Of a stretch of 64,000 nucleotides of DNA, positions 9,163 through 17,599 are shown piece by piece; position 1 is the stretch's first letter; each line of letters opens with the position of its first letter. The notes below the pieces were generated by a model. It did not search any database and was not told where the DNA came from. It was given only the letters and a program-made list of their open reading frames with translations. The stretch is from Rhodospirillales bacterium (GTDB taxonomy: Bacteria; Pseudomonadota; Alphaproteobacteria; Micavibrionales; UBA1664): the NCBI GenBank assembly GCA_023898805.1, contig CP060260.1:434001-498000 (forward strand), in the 5' to 3' direction. Made by a program: the position numbers and the translations under genes.

Positions 9163-9191
9163 TAGATACATTTCCACATCACTATAAGCAA
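9163..9191 (-). promoter_or_regulatory. Predicted no-leader promoter for the small gene at 9155
   Basis: Reading the minus strand: TTGCTT, 17-bp spacer, TATCTA, then seven bases to the ATG. No Shine-Dalgarno sequence lies between. Confidence 0.45.
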
Positions 9192-9263
9192 GGGAAAAAA
9201 TAAGGATTTTCTGTGATTTTCATTAAAAACGCCGTGGCTTGGCTTAACTTTTTCCAAGCCTAT

Positions 9264-10517
9264 TCACAAAAAACCTACCCGCAGCTTCGCCTCCGGCTTT
9301 GTGTCCTGCGTCCGCCCCAGCGCGCGGAGGGCCATATCTAGGCCAAGCGCATCATTTACACCAATTTTAAAGCCACCGAAATTCCGGTACAGCTGACCAT
9401 ACATTGCTCCAAATGCTTCCCGACCATACACATCGAAAGCTTCACCCATCGCCGCCCGAACACACGCATAAACGGGGATGTACATTCGCGGCTGGGGATT
9501 GGCGCTTAAAAGGCCATTAAACAGTCGCATATAACCAGTTTCACGGCAGCGCGGAACGTGTTCGGTATAATATTCCCTAGCCTCGTCCATCCCTTGGCGC
9601 GCCAAAACAACAAAAGCGTTGTTCGCGACAAGCCGTTTATAATCTGTCAACAATCGCCATGCCGTTTCAACCGGCTTCTCATGGCTTAAAACCAGACGAT
9701 CCGCCGTTTCAGCCAGGGCTTCAGCCTGAACGATGCAATTGTCCGCCATTGTGATGATGCCGCAACTGCGCGGCAACTCGCCCGAAAGCACACGTTGGCG
9801 CATAAGCGTTTCCATGACGGCGTGGCCCAAAAGCTCGTGACGCCCGACATACATAAGGTAGGAAGGGCTTAAAGCCGGAATATGCGTCTTGTTGAAACGC
9901 AGCAAAAACTTGCCGTCCGCATCCCCGCTCATCCAGCCAGTCCACGGCGCCGCATCCTCTATAACTTTCACATCGTAATCGAGAGCGACATCAAGCCCTG
10001 TCACCGCCTTGAAATCCTCCAGTTCCTTCCCAATGCGCGTGCGGATATGCGTGCCAGATTCTTCGGCGTCCATTCCCGGTTCTACGCCATAAAGCGCATC
10101 CTCCACGCCCTCAAAGGGAATTCTTATGGTTTCAAGATGCGCAGTCAGCTTCTCTTTCGCTTGGGCAAGACGCGCTTCGGCAAATGAGTTCAGTCGAAGA
10201 CCCGTCATCGCCGGGAAATACTCGTAAAAAGGGTGCTTCTCGGGATGTTCCGCGCAATCGATGTAAAGCAGAAATTGGTCGATACGCGAAACCATATCGG
10301 TATTGCCAAGGGAAAGCGCCTCCTTCCGTAAACCGGAAAAAGCGTCAATGACCTCGGCGCGATAGGAAAAGGTAAAATCCGCTCTATGGCCAACGAGGTT
10401 GGAATCGACGGGCGGATAACCGTCGATGGATTTTTCGAGTTCATCCCAAGCGATAATGATATCGCAAAGACGCCAATCCGGATCCGGCGCGGCAAGGCCT
10501 GTGAAAGATCTGTGCAT
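9264..10517 (-). CDS. Putative HExxxH metallohydrolase, uncharacterised
   Basis: 417 residues from the start at 10517; the longest frame begins at 10541, but a -10/-35 pair lies six bases upstream of 10517. The key feature is HELLGH (His227-His232), an HExxxH arrangement, with a downstream helix containing EALAETADR (about residues 266-274) that could supply the third metal ligand. HExxxH is known from the DUF1704/MATCAP tyrosine carboxypeptidases; standard zincins have HExxH. Similarity to that family is by motif only. There is no signal peptide, so a cytoplasmic location is likely. The gene is monocistronic between the small gene and petC. Confidence 0.6.
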   Translation of the reverse strand: MHRSFTGLAAPDPDWRLCDIIIAWDELEKSIDGYPPVDSNLVGHRADFTFSYRAEVIDAFSGLRKEALSLGNTDMVSRIDQFLLYIDCAEHPEKHPFYEYFPAMTGLRLNSFAEARLAQAKEKLTAHLETIRIPFEGVEDALYGVEPGMDAEESGTHIRTRIGKELEDFKAVTGLDVALDYDVKVIEDAAPWTGWMSGDADGKFLLRFNKTHIPALSPSYLMYVGRHELLGHAVMETLMRQRVLSGELPRSCGIITMADNCIVQAEALAETADRLVLSHEKPVETAWRLLTDYKRLVANNAFVVLARQGMDEAREYYTEHVPRCRETGYMRLFNGLLSANPQPRMYIPVYACVRAAMGEAFDVYGREAFGAMYGQLYRNFGGFKIGVNDALGLDMALRALGRTQDTKPEAKLRVGFL

Positions 10518-10523
10518 GTGCCG

Positions 10524-10553
10524 AGTTAAGCACACATGCATTTTTCAGAACAA
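10524..10553 (-). promoter_or_regulatory. Predicted no-leader promoter for the HExxxH protein gene
   Basis: Minus strand: TTGTTC, 18-bp spacer, TTAACT, then six bases to ATG at 10517. It lies inside the longest open frame and so argues for the shorter start. Confidence 0.4.
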
Positions 10554-10557
10554 CAAA

Positions 10558-11595
10558 TTAGTGCAAATCCTTCCAGACCCGGCGCTTGGTCGCATACATC
10601 AAACCGGCCAGCACGATCAGGAACAGGATCGCCTTGATGCCCGTCTGCTTGCGCAGCTCCATCCGGGGCTCCGACGCCCAGGCCAGGAAGGTGACGACGT
10701 CGCGCGCCTCCTGATCCATCGATGCGATCGTGCCATCGTCATACGTGACCGCCCCGTCGCTCAAGGGCTGCGGCATCGCGATCTGGTGGCCGGGGAAATA
10801 TTCGTTGTAGTTCATGCCCGGATTAAGGGCGAACCCCGCCGGCGCCTCGGTATAACCGGTCAGGATGCCGTGCACGTAATCCGGCCCGTTGGCGCGGGCG
10901 CGAATGATCAGCGACAGATCGGGCGGCAACGCGCCGCCATTCGCGGCGCGCGCGGCCTGATCGTTCGCGAACGGCGCCTTGAAATGGTCGGACGGACGGC
11001 CCGGGCGCTCATACATCTCGCCCTCGTCGTTCGGACCGTCGGGAACGCTGGCATCGGCGGCGATCGCCTTGATTTCGTCCTCGTTATACCCCAGCGCCGA
11101 AAGGTTGCGGTAATAGACAAGGTTCATCGAGTGACAGGCGGAACAGACCTGCCTGTAAACCTGAAACCCGCGTTGCAGCGATGCGCGATCGAACGTGCCG
11201 AACGCGCCCATCCACGACCAGTTCATCTGCGGCGGCACCGGCACGTCGTGCGAGTGCATCTCGGGTTGCGGCGCGGGCGCGGCGGCGTCCGCCTCGGCGA
11301 TTTTCTGTTGTGCCTCGGCACTGCTGCCATCCTCGGTCGCGCCCTGAACCGTAGCCGCCGTGGCGGCATCGTTCGCGGCATCCTCGGTGGCATCTTGGGT
11401 GGCATCTTGGGTGGGGGCGGCCTCGGGTGCCGGCGCCGGATCGGCCACAGGAACGGAAGCCGAAACATCCGGTGCGGGCAAACTTGCGGCGGCGTCTGAA
11501 GGCGCGGGCGAAGCCGCATCGGAAGTCGCGAGCGCCTGCGGCGCGAAAGCCAGCAGCGCCGAAACGGACAGGGAAAGAAGGAGCTTGGTCTTCAT
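10558..11595 (-). CDS. petC: Cytochrome c1 of the cytochrome bc1 complex
   Basis: 345 residues from MKTKLL at 11595. Covalently binds heme c through CSACH in VCSACHSMN and passes electrons from the Rieske protein to soluble cytochrome c. A signal peptide (about residues 1-24) is followed by roughly 85 residues made almost only of Ala, Asp, Pro, Glu and Ser, then the cytochrome domain starting near MNWSWMGAFG. The domain continues through the MNYNEYFPGHQIAMPQPL region to a single C-terminal membrane anchor (AILFLIVLAGLMYATKRRVW). Comparable acidic, Ala-rich insertions are known in Paracoccus cytochrome c1. It is the last gene of petABC; its ATG sits at the petB stop. Confidence 0.92.
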   Translation of the reverse strand: MKTKLLLSLSVSALLAFAPQALATSDAASPAPSDAAASLPAPDVSASVPVADPAPAPEAAPTQDATQDATEDAANDAATAATVQGATEDGSSAEAQQKIAEADAAAPAPQPEMHSHDVPVPPQMNWSWMGAFGTFDRASLQRGFQVYRQVCSACHSMNLVYYRNLSALGYNEDEIKAIAADASVPDGPNDEGEMYERPGRPSDHFKAPFANDQAARAANGGALPPDLSLIIRARANGPDYVHGILTGYTEAPAGFALNPGMNYNEYFPGHQIAMPQPLSDGAVTYDDGTIASMDQEARDVVTFLAWASEPRMELRKQTGIKAILFLIVLAGLMYATKRRVWKDLH

Positions 11596-11596
11596 C

Positions 11597-13054
11597 TTAT
11601 TTCTTCTCCGCCAGAACGGCTTCATGGATGCTGTTGGGCAAAACGGCCACCGGTTCGTTGTTGGAAAGCCATGGCACGATCACCAGGAAAAACGCGAAAT
11701 AATACAGCGTCGCGATCTGGCCAATGGCAACCCAAGGCTGGTTCGCGGGCTGGGCGCCGACATAACCAAGGATCAGGGCACACAGTACGAACCCGGCCAG
11801 CGCGATGCGGTACCACGGACGATATTTGCCCGAACGCACCGGATGCCGGTCGATCCACGGCAAAAGCGCAAGCATCAGGATCGCGCCGAACATCGCCAGC
11901 ACGCCACCCAGTTTCGCCTCCATCACATGGATGCCTTGCAGGGGAATGTGGTCAACCACCGACCGCAAAGCGGCGACATCCTTAAGGAAACCGAGGATGA
12001 AACCAGGAACGCCCAAAACGATGGCCGCGACCAGAAGCTTGCCCGCATGTGCGGCCACGCGCGGCCCCGGCGTTTTGCGCCAGCAATAGTGATAGACCAG
12101 CACGCCCAGAATGACCCCCGCGCCCAGCAAATAGACATTAAGGTCGAACGTGATCGCGCGCAGAATGGCGTAGAACGGCAGGAAATACCATTCCGGCACG
12201 ATATGCGCGGGCGTCACCATCGGGTTGAAGGGGATGAAATGGTCCTGATGCGTCAGCATCACCGGCGCATAGAACACCAGCAGGGCATAGACGATCAAAA
12301 ACACCGACAGGCCGAACATGTCCTTGGCGGTGTAATACGGGTTGAAGGGCAATGTATCCTGCGGCCCCTTGGGATCGATGCCGGTCGGGTTGTTCGATCC
12401 CACGACATGCAGCGCCCAGATATGCAGGAACACCACCGCCGTGATGATGAACGGCAACAGGTAATGCAGCGCGAAAAACCGGTTAAGCGTGGGGTTGGCG
12501 ACCGAAAAACCGCCCCACAGCCACATCACCAGCGACTTGCCGACCACCGGAATGGCCGAGAACAGCGAGGTAATGACGGTGGCGCCCCAGCCCGACATCT
12601 GCGACCAAGGCAGCGTATAACCCATGAACGCCGTCGCCATCATCAAAAGGAAGATGACGATGCCCAGAATCCACAACAGCTCGCGCGGCTGCTTGTACGA
12701 ACCGTAATACAGCCCGCGATAGATATGGATGTACACGGCGACGAAGAACATCGACGCGCCGTTCATGTGCAGATAACGCAGCAACCAGCCCCAGTTGACG
12801 TCGCGGGTGATGCGTTCGACCGACGTGAACGCCAGCGCCGCGTTGGGCGTGTAGTACATCGCCAGCATCACGCCGGTCAAAATCATGACGATCAGCATGA
12901 CCATCGCGATCGCGCCGAAATTCCAGAAATAGTTGAAGTTCTTCGGAGTCGGGAAAACGCCGTATTCCTTTTGCATCATGGTGAACACCGGCAGGCGGGA
13001 ATCCACCCACTCGACGAATTTGTTCTCAAACGGTTCGCGGGGAGCGTGGGCCAT
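11597..13054 (-). CDS. petB: Cytochrome b of the cytochrome bc1 complex
   Basis: 485 residues, the long form with eight membrane helices. It carries the two b hemes and both quinone sites. Landmarks: heme-ligand His residues in the second and fourth helices (RYLHMNGASMFF, YIHIYRGLYYG, FALHYLLPF, VVFLHIWALHVVGSNNP), the Qo-site loop PEWYFLPFYAILRA, and GYTLPWSQMSGWGATV. It sits between petA and petC in the usual fbc order and is clearly cotranscribed with them. All key residues appear intact. Confidence 0.96.
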   Translation of the reverse strand: MAHAPREPFENKFVEWVDSRLPVFTMMQKEYGVFPTPKNFNYFWNFGAIAMVMLIVMILTGVMLAMYYTPNAALAFTSVERITRDVNWGWLLRYLHMNGASMFFVAVYIHIYRGLYYGSYKQPRELLWILGIVIFLLMMATAFMGYTLPWSQMSGWGATVITSLFSAIPVVGKSLVMWLWGGFSVANPTLNRFFALHYLLPFIITAVVFLHIWALHVVGSNNPTGIDPKGPQDTLPFNPYYTAKDMFGLSVFLIVYALLVFYAPVMLTHQDHFIPFNPMVTPAHIVPEWYFLPFYAILRAITFDLNVYLLGAGVILGVLVYHYCWRKTPGPRVAAHAGKLLVAAIVLGVPGFILGFLKDVAALRSVVDHIPLQGIHVMEAKLGGVLAMFGAILMLALLPWIDRHPVRSGKYRPWYRIALAGFVLCALILGYVGAQPANQPWVAIGQIATLYYFAFFLVIVPWLSNNEPVAVLPNSIHEAVLAEKK

Positions 13055-13059
13055 GGGAC

Positions 13060-13662
13060 TTATCCGATCTTGATGACGCTATCGCTGCTGAAAGCGTAGG
13101 GAGGAAGGTTGAGGTTCTTGGGCGCCGGTCCCTTGCGGATGCGGCCCGCCGTATCGTAATGCGACCCGTGGCACGGGCAGAACCAACCGCCGTAATCGCC
13201 GCGCGGCTCACCCTGCTTGGTGCCCAGCGGCACGCAGCCCAGATGGGTGCAGATGCCGACGACGACCAGAAGATTTTCATGCCCCGGCAAAACGCGCTCG
13301 GCATCGCTTTGGGGGTCGCGCAGGGTCGAAACGTCGACGTCCTTCGCCTCCTCGATTTCCTTGGGCGTGCGGCGACGGATGAATACCGGCTTGCCCTGCC
13401 ACGTCACGACCACGCCTTGCCCCGGCTCGATCGCGGCGACATTCGCCTCGGTCGTCGAAAGGGCCAGCGTGTCGGCGGCGGGGTTCATCGAATCGACGAA
13501 CGTCCAGCCGGTAAGCCCGGCGCCCACGGCGGCGACCGCGCCGGTGGTCAGGTACAAAAAGTCGCGCCGCCCGGCATTGGCGGGTTTCTCGCCATGCGAC
13601 GTGCTGCTGATGGGCGCGCCGTAAACCGGGTCGCCGGAGGATGGGAACGGAGGATTGCTCAT
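13060..13662 (-). CDS. petA: Rieske iron-sulfur subunit of the cytochrome bc1 complex
   Basis: 200 residues. N-terminal Tat-type signal anchor with RRDFLYLTTGAVAAVGAG (about residues 32-49) that is normally not cleaved, then the Rieske domain. The [2Fe-2S] cluster is held by CTHLGC (about residues 138-143) and CPCHGSH (about residues 159-165), giving two Cys and two His ligands plus the disulphide pair. First gene of petABC on the minus strand. The 165-bp gap upstream holds divergent promoters with the gene at 13828. Confidence 0.96.
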   Translation of the reverse strand: MSNPPFPSSGDPVYGAPISSTSHGEKPANAGRRDFLYLTTGAVAAVGAGLTGWTFVDSMNPAADTLALSTTEANVAAIEPGQGVVVTWQGKPVFIRRRTPKEIEEAKDVDVSTLRDPQSDAERVLPGHENLLVVVGICTHLGCVPLGTKQGEPRGDYGGWFCPCHGSHYDTAGRIRKGPAPKNLNLPPYAFSSDSVIKIG

Positions 13663-13765
13663 GTTTTTAATACGCCTTAGGTCTGATGCGCCTTAGGAAT
13701 TTTGGCCAGCGCCTATGCTAGCTTGCGCGACGCGCCATGAAAACACCCAAAGCGCATGTTTTTTC

Positions 13766-13794
13766 TTGCACGAAGGCGGGTATAACAATATGAA
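13766..13794 (+). promoter_or_regulatory. Candidate promoter for the HicA-like multi-module gene
   Basis: TTGCAC, 17-bp spacer, TATGAA, about 33 bases ahead of the ATG at 13828. It lies in the gap divergent from petA. Confidence 0.4.
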
Positions 13795-13827
13795 AACACA
13801 AAAACAACCACAGAAAAGCGCACGACA

Positions 13828-15573
13828 ATGACTTCGCCTTGGTATCTGAACGCAACTGGCGCCGGAAAAAGCGGACAGGTCATCCCGTCCGAACAATTGG
13901 TGCGCGAACTTAAAAGGCTGGAATGCCGGTTCCGGCAAAGAGGTTCGCACATCACCTTCACGCATGACGAAACGGGCATTCGCGGCACCATCGTCTATGG
14001 CACGCGCAAATTGTGGTCGCAAAAAACCGTGGCCGACGCGATCCTTAAAATCTGTGCCGCACAGACGCCAGCCGAAAACGACACACCACCCACGCCAGAA
14101 ACCGGGCTTGCAGGAACCTTCAGATCCATCGTCGCCGCGCCTGCCTTGCCGATCCCCAACCATATCGCAACGGAAAACCCCGAAGGGGACGCGGCGCAAA
14201 TCATCCTGCGCCACCGGCAATACCCACAGATCGGCGCATTGATTTCCGCGTATGACTGTCAGGACGTCGTCCGCGACACGCTGCGCCGAATCGATCGGGA
14301 AGCACGCGATTTCGGCGAAACGCTGGAATGCCTTGAAACCGAGGGGGATTTCACCGCCGGACGCCAACCGGACGGCACGCTGATCGTGACGCACCCCATT
14401 CACGAAATTCAGGCCGTGCTTGAACCTTTCGACCCGCAGGAAACGCAGGGCCCAACCGAACTTCTCAGCCTATGCTTTGATTGTCTGGCGGATTACGCCG
14501 ACAACCAGCACATCCTGAAAACCGTCGTCGAATCCCGGAAACTGGAACTCGATCGGGAAAAACCGATGTCCGACGGCACGATCGAAAAGATCTACGTGGC
14601 CCGTAAATTCGGCCGCGAATTTGGCATCCGGGTAAACGCAAAGGTTTCCAAACACGGCCATATATCGGACGCCGACCTGCTTGGCCTGATCGACGACGCG
14701 GACCAGAACTTTTTCAGCGAGATCGAGCACTTCATAAAAAATTCCTACGGCTTCACGGTCAAAAAAGACCGGGATGGCGATCGGATCAATGCCACGCACC
14801 CGATCATGACGGGCCTGACATTCGGCTTTCCCGATTTCGACAAAATTCCGAAATTGCGCGCCGTTTATGCCCAGCGTGAAACACTGGGCGAAGCCGCCTA
14901 TATCAACGCGGTCAACAATACCCTTCAGGCCCGCGACGACATTCTGGAACTGGTCAGCATTGCGCTTATTTTCGCGGTCGACCAGATGACGGCGGCATCC
15001 AATGCGCTGTTCGACATGATGGACGAAATCATGGATCTGACGAAAAAAATGGGCGACGTCGTTGAAAGCGCCTCCATCCACGCCGCCGAACATCCCCAAA
15101 GCGATGCCACATCAGAAATCGACGACGACGATCGCGATGCCATTATCCGGCGCGCCCGCAAAAAAATCAAAAAGGCGGGAAACAAGGTCAGGTCACCCAA
15201 ACAAGAATACGACAAAGCCGCCCAGAAAGGCGCTTCACCGTCTTCCCAGATCAGAAACCAGCAACTGCCCGAACATTTCCCCTATGGGAAGGTCGTAACC
15301 TCCACGATACCGGGACAGACGGAAATGGACCTGCCAGGATCGTTTACGTACATGGTCCTCAAAGGCCCCGACGGCGACAATATTTTCATCGCCTCGCAGG
15401 AAAGCACGCAGCGCTTCAGGAATCAGATTCGCCTCTTACGCGAAAATCTGGGGCTGGCGGCAAACATGACGGACGCAGACGACGCCATCGCATCCGGTCG
15501 CGAATCCATTGCCGAAACGCTGGGCCGGATGGCGCCTGCCGAACCGCAGGCACAACGTCCGTCCATGGCATAA
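13828..15573 (+). CDS. Multi-module protein with N-terminal HicA-like domain, function unknown
   Basis: 581 residues, cytoplasmic by composition. Residues 17-75 resemble the HicA mRNA-interferase toxin fold: a helix (SEQLVRELKRLECRF) followed by the signature RGSHITFTHDE, whose His matches the HicA catalytic position, and a C-terminal helix. Two later segments share an internal repeat, FTxxxxxxDGxxIxxTHPI (about residues 176-195 and 312-331). Then come a long helical region, a Lys/Arg-rich stretch (ARKKIKKAGNKVRS) and a final small domain. No HicB antitoxin gene is adjacent, so a simple toxin-antitoxin pair is unlikely. It may be an RNA-binding protein built from degenerate double-stranded-RNA-binding-like modules; this is inference. 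Confidence 0.6.
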   Translation: MTSPWYLNATGAGKSGQVIPSEQLVRELKRLECRFRQRGSHITFTHDETGIRGTIVYGTRKLWSQKTVADAILKICAAQTPAENDTPPTPETGLAGTFRSIVAAPALPIPNHIATENPEGDAAQIILRHRQYPQIGALISAYDCQDVVRDTLRRIDREARDFGETLECLETEGDFTAGRQPDGTLIVTHPIHEIQAVLEPFDPQETQGPTELLSLCFDCLADYADNQHILKTVVESRKLELDREKPMSDGTIEKIYVARKFGREFGIRVNAKVSKHGHISDADLLGLIDDADQNFFSEIEHFIKNSYGFTVKKDRDGDRINATHPIMTGLTFGFPDFDKIPKLRAVYAQRETLGEAAYINAVNNTLQARDDILELVSIALIFAVDQMTAASNALFDMMDEIMDLTKKMGDVVESASIHAAEHPQSDATSEIDDDDRDAIIRRARKKIKKAGNKVRSPKQEYDKAAQKGASPSSQIRNQQLPEHFPYGKVVTSTIPGQTEMDLPGSFTYMVLKGPDGDNIFIASQESTQRFRNQIRLLRENLGLAANMTDADDAIASGRESIAETLGRMAPAEPQAQRPSMA

Positions 15574-15628
15574 CCCTCTTATTCTGATGTCAGGGTGTTT
15601 CCCTTTTGCGTTAATATGGCTTCTCGCT

Positions 15629-15726
15629 CGTCATGCCCCGACTTGTTCGGGGCATCCATTGTTCCGAATGTCCAACATCTATTATTCCCTGCCACGGACT
15701 CCCCGCATACGCGGGGTAATGACCAA
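15629..15726. repeat. Bipartite palindromic repeat (REP/BIME-like)
   Basis: Two hairpins in inverted relation: ATGCCCCGA/TCGGGGCAT (15633-15641 and 15647-15655) and CCCCGC/GCGGGG (15701-15706 and 15711-15716), with GTCAT at the outer left and ATGAC at the outer right. It lies between genes and resembles the short dispersed palindromes common in alphaproteobacterial intergenic DNA. It may also end transcription of the gene stopping at 15573. Confidence 0.6.
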
Positions 15727-15746
15727 CCTAATCAAGGTATGCTCTA

Positions 15747-16223
15747 ATGGCTAAGGTTAAACCCGCCCCCTCTCCGGCCCTTGCCTTCTATCAGCCGGAT
15801 ATTCCGCAGAATCTGGGCGCGGCCATGCGCCTGTGCGCCTGCCTCGACGTACCCATGCACGTCATCGAACCCACCGCCTTTCCATGGAAGGAGGCGGAAT
15901 TCCGGCGCGCGGGCATGGATTACGTCACACATGTCGATCTGCGCCGCCACAGTTCATGGACTACGTTTCTGGCAGCGCGCGGCGATGCGCGCGTCATTCT
16001 GGTCGAAACCGACGGCGCGGTCGATTTGTGGGATTTCGCCTTCCGCCCCGGCGACATCCTGCTGCTGGGCCGCGAAAGCGCGGGCGTCCCGCGCGAGGTC
16101 TATGAACGCGTCGACGCCAGCATCCGGATTCCGATGAAACCGGGCCTGCGTTCGATGAACGTGGTCACCGCCGCCGCCCTCGGTATCGGCGAAGCCCTTC
16201 GCCAGACCAGAAATATTTTGTAA
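15747..16223 (+). CDS. trmL: tRNA (cytidine(34)-2'-O)-methyltransferase
   Basis: 158 residues, the normal length for TrmL. SPOUT-family knot methyltransferase that adds a 2'-O-methyl to the wobble base of tRNA-Leu using S-adenosylmethionine. Family motifs: YQPDIPQNLGAAMRLCACL (motif 1 with the conserved Asn), LLLGRESAGVPREVY (motif 2, forming the knot), and IPMKPGLRSMNVVTAAAL (motif 3 with the conserved Ser-Met-Asn). Its stop codon lies inside an 11-bp inverted repeat that also carries the -35 region of the next gene. Confidence 0.92.
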   Translation: MAKVKPAPSPALAFYQPDIPQNLGAAMRLCACLDVPMHVIEPTAFPWKEAEFRRAGMDYVTHVDLRRHSSWTTFLAARGDARVILVETDGAVDLWDFAFRPGDILLLGRESAGVPREVYERVDASIRIPMKPGLRSMNVVTAAALGIGEALRQTRNIL

Positions 16224-16249
16224 AATACCGCGCCTTTGTTTTACAAAAT
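16215..16249. promoter_or_regulatory. Inverted repeat overlapping the promoter of the RAP-like gene
   Basis: ATTTTGTAAAA (16215-16225) and its exact complement TTTTACAAAAT (16239-16249) with a 13-base loop. The arms contain a promoter, TTGTAA (16218-16223), 18-bp spacer, TACAAA (16242-16247), placed seven bases before ATG 16255. It may be an operator or a weak terminator of trmL. Confidence 0.45.
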
Positions 16250-16254
16250 CAGGG

Positions 16255-17523
16255 ATGACTTCGACGGAACCTTTCCCTGCCGACACCCGGCCCAATGCCA
16301 AAAGCGTGGCCGATTTTATCGACGGCATCGAACATCTTGCCACCGCGCGGCAACTGCCAGGCATCTGGCATAATATCAGCACATGGCCGGAAGGCGCCCT
16401 TACGGCAAAAGATCTGGCGCGGATTTTCACTGTTTCGGCCCGCAAGGTTCGCGACGCAGTCGACGCGCCTCCTGGCATGGGGCATGCGGCATGGATCAAA
16501 GACAAGGATTCGTATTTCCGGCAGCTTTCAAAATCCGTCCAGTCGGCGGAAAAACATGTTACGGCACTGGCGCCGGAAATGACAATCCGGGAATGGACGG
16601 AAATCTTGAATGCATATGGCCGTATGTATGTCCTGCTCGGCGCTCCGGTACAAAATGGGTTCGCAGCCCTGTGCGCAAGCCAGGCCGTTTCTTCAAGGGG
16701 CAAATCGTACACCACTAATGCATTTCGGATCATGGCGCTGATGACATTGCCGCCGCCGCCGGGCCTGACAGCGCGCGCCAAAAGCATAATCGAAACGCAA
16801 AACCCAAAGAAAATGAAGGAATATTATCCCCGGCTGATGTGGTCCGCCGCTTGCATGGATGCCATACGCCCACAACCCGAAATGGCATATCTGGCGAAAA
16901 CATGCCTTTCGCGGATGGAAGGCAAGGTATCGTACCGGGACGACCAACACGTTTCAAAAATACACGATGCTGCGCTCTGGTTCGGGCTTGAACACGATGA
17001 CCGTGTTATTTTCGAAAGCACTCAGATCACCACGCACCTCGACCATCGCCTTGCCCGGATTTTCAACGATGCGGCCTTTGCCAAAATCGAACCCGGGCTT
17101 TCCTATCTACCCCGTCTGCGCAAATCGACCGATCTGGCCCTGCGCATGCCGGACGGCCGCATCGTTCACATCGAAGCCGACGGCCCCCTGCACTTCAATT
17201 ACTGGTACCAGAGCGACCGAAGCAAAGGGTCCGAAAAACAGCGCCTACGCGAACAGTATAACGGTGGAACCATGTTTCAAACCGCACTGATGGGCAGGCT
17301 TTATCCAGACCAGATTTTCCTGCGCTTTCCGCATTTTCATCTCAATCGCCTTGTCCACCATTATCCGGCGCCGCAGATCCATGCCCAGATTCTGGGCAAT
17401 CTGGTTGATCAGGCCATCGCCATGGCCGATTCCGGCGCCGGCAACACGGCGATCATCGGATTTCACAAAAACGCGTTTTCCCTGCGCCCTCTCGGCCCCA
17501 GGCCCTGCCCACAAACTGCATGA
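16255..17523 (+). CDS. RAP-domain-like protein with helical N-terminal region
   Basis: 422 residues. The N-terminal 270 residues look all-helical, with a segment like a helix-turn-helix or repeat unit near LTAKDLARIFTVSARKVRDA. The C-terminal part has LRMPDGRIVHIEADGPLHF (residues 296-314), close to the RAP-domain core (IAIEVDGPSHF in known examples), then a basic helix KQRLREQ and GGTMFQTALM. RAP domains are restriction-endonuclease-like folds found with helical RNA-binding repeats in organelle RNA regulators. That points to RNA binding or cleavage, but the match is partial. The gene starts without a leader and stands between trmL and hemF. Confidence 0.55.
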   Translation: MTSTEPFPADTRPNAKSVADFIDGIEHLATARQLPGIWHNISTWPEGALTAKDLARIFTVSARKVRDAVDAPPGMGHAAWIKDKDSYFRQLSKSVQSAEKHVTALAPEMTIREWTEILNAYGRMYVLLGAPVQNGFAALCASQAVSSRGKSYTTNAFRIMALMTLPPPPGLTARAKSIIETQNPKKMKEYYPRLMWSAACMDAIRPQPEMAYLAKTCLSRMEGKVSYRDDQHVSKIHDAALWFGLEHDDRVIFESTQITTHLDHRLARIFNDAAFAKIEPGLSYLPRLRKSTDLALRMPDGRIVHIEADGPLHFNYWYQSDRSKGSEKQRLREQYNGGTMFQTALMGRLYPDQIFLRFPHFHLNRLVHHYPAPQIHAQILGNLVDQAIAMADSGAGNTAIIGFHKNAFSLRPLGPRPCPQTA

Positions 17524-17564
17524 CCAGTTGAAATGACCGGAACATCCAAGAACGTGCGAAGGAC

Positions 17565-17593
17565 TTGCATCCCATGGATAAATACCGCATATC
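17565..17593 (+). promoter_or_regulatory. Predicted no-leader promoter for hemF
   Basis: TTGCAT, 17-bp spacer, CATATC, then six bases to the GTG at 17600. This placement supports GTG as the start, as no ATG is in frame nearby. Confidence 0.45.
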
Positions 17594-17599
17594 CACAGC

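Noticed and set aside
13828..15573. HicAB toxin-antitoxin module
   Set aside because: Only a HicA-like segment in a 581-residue protein; no HicB-like gene next to it.
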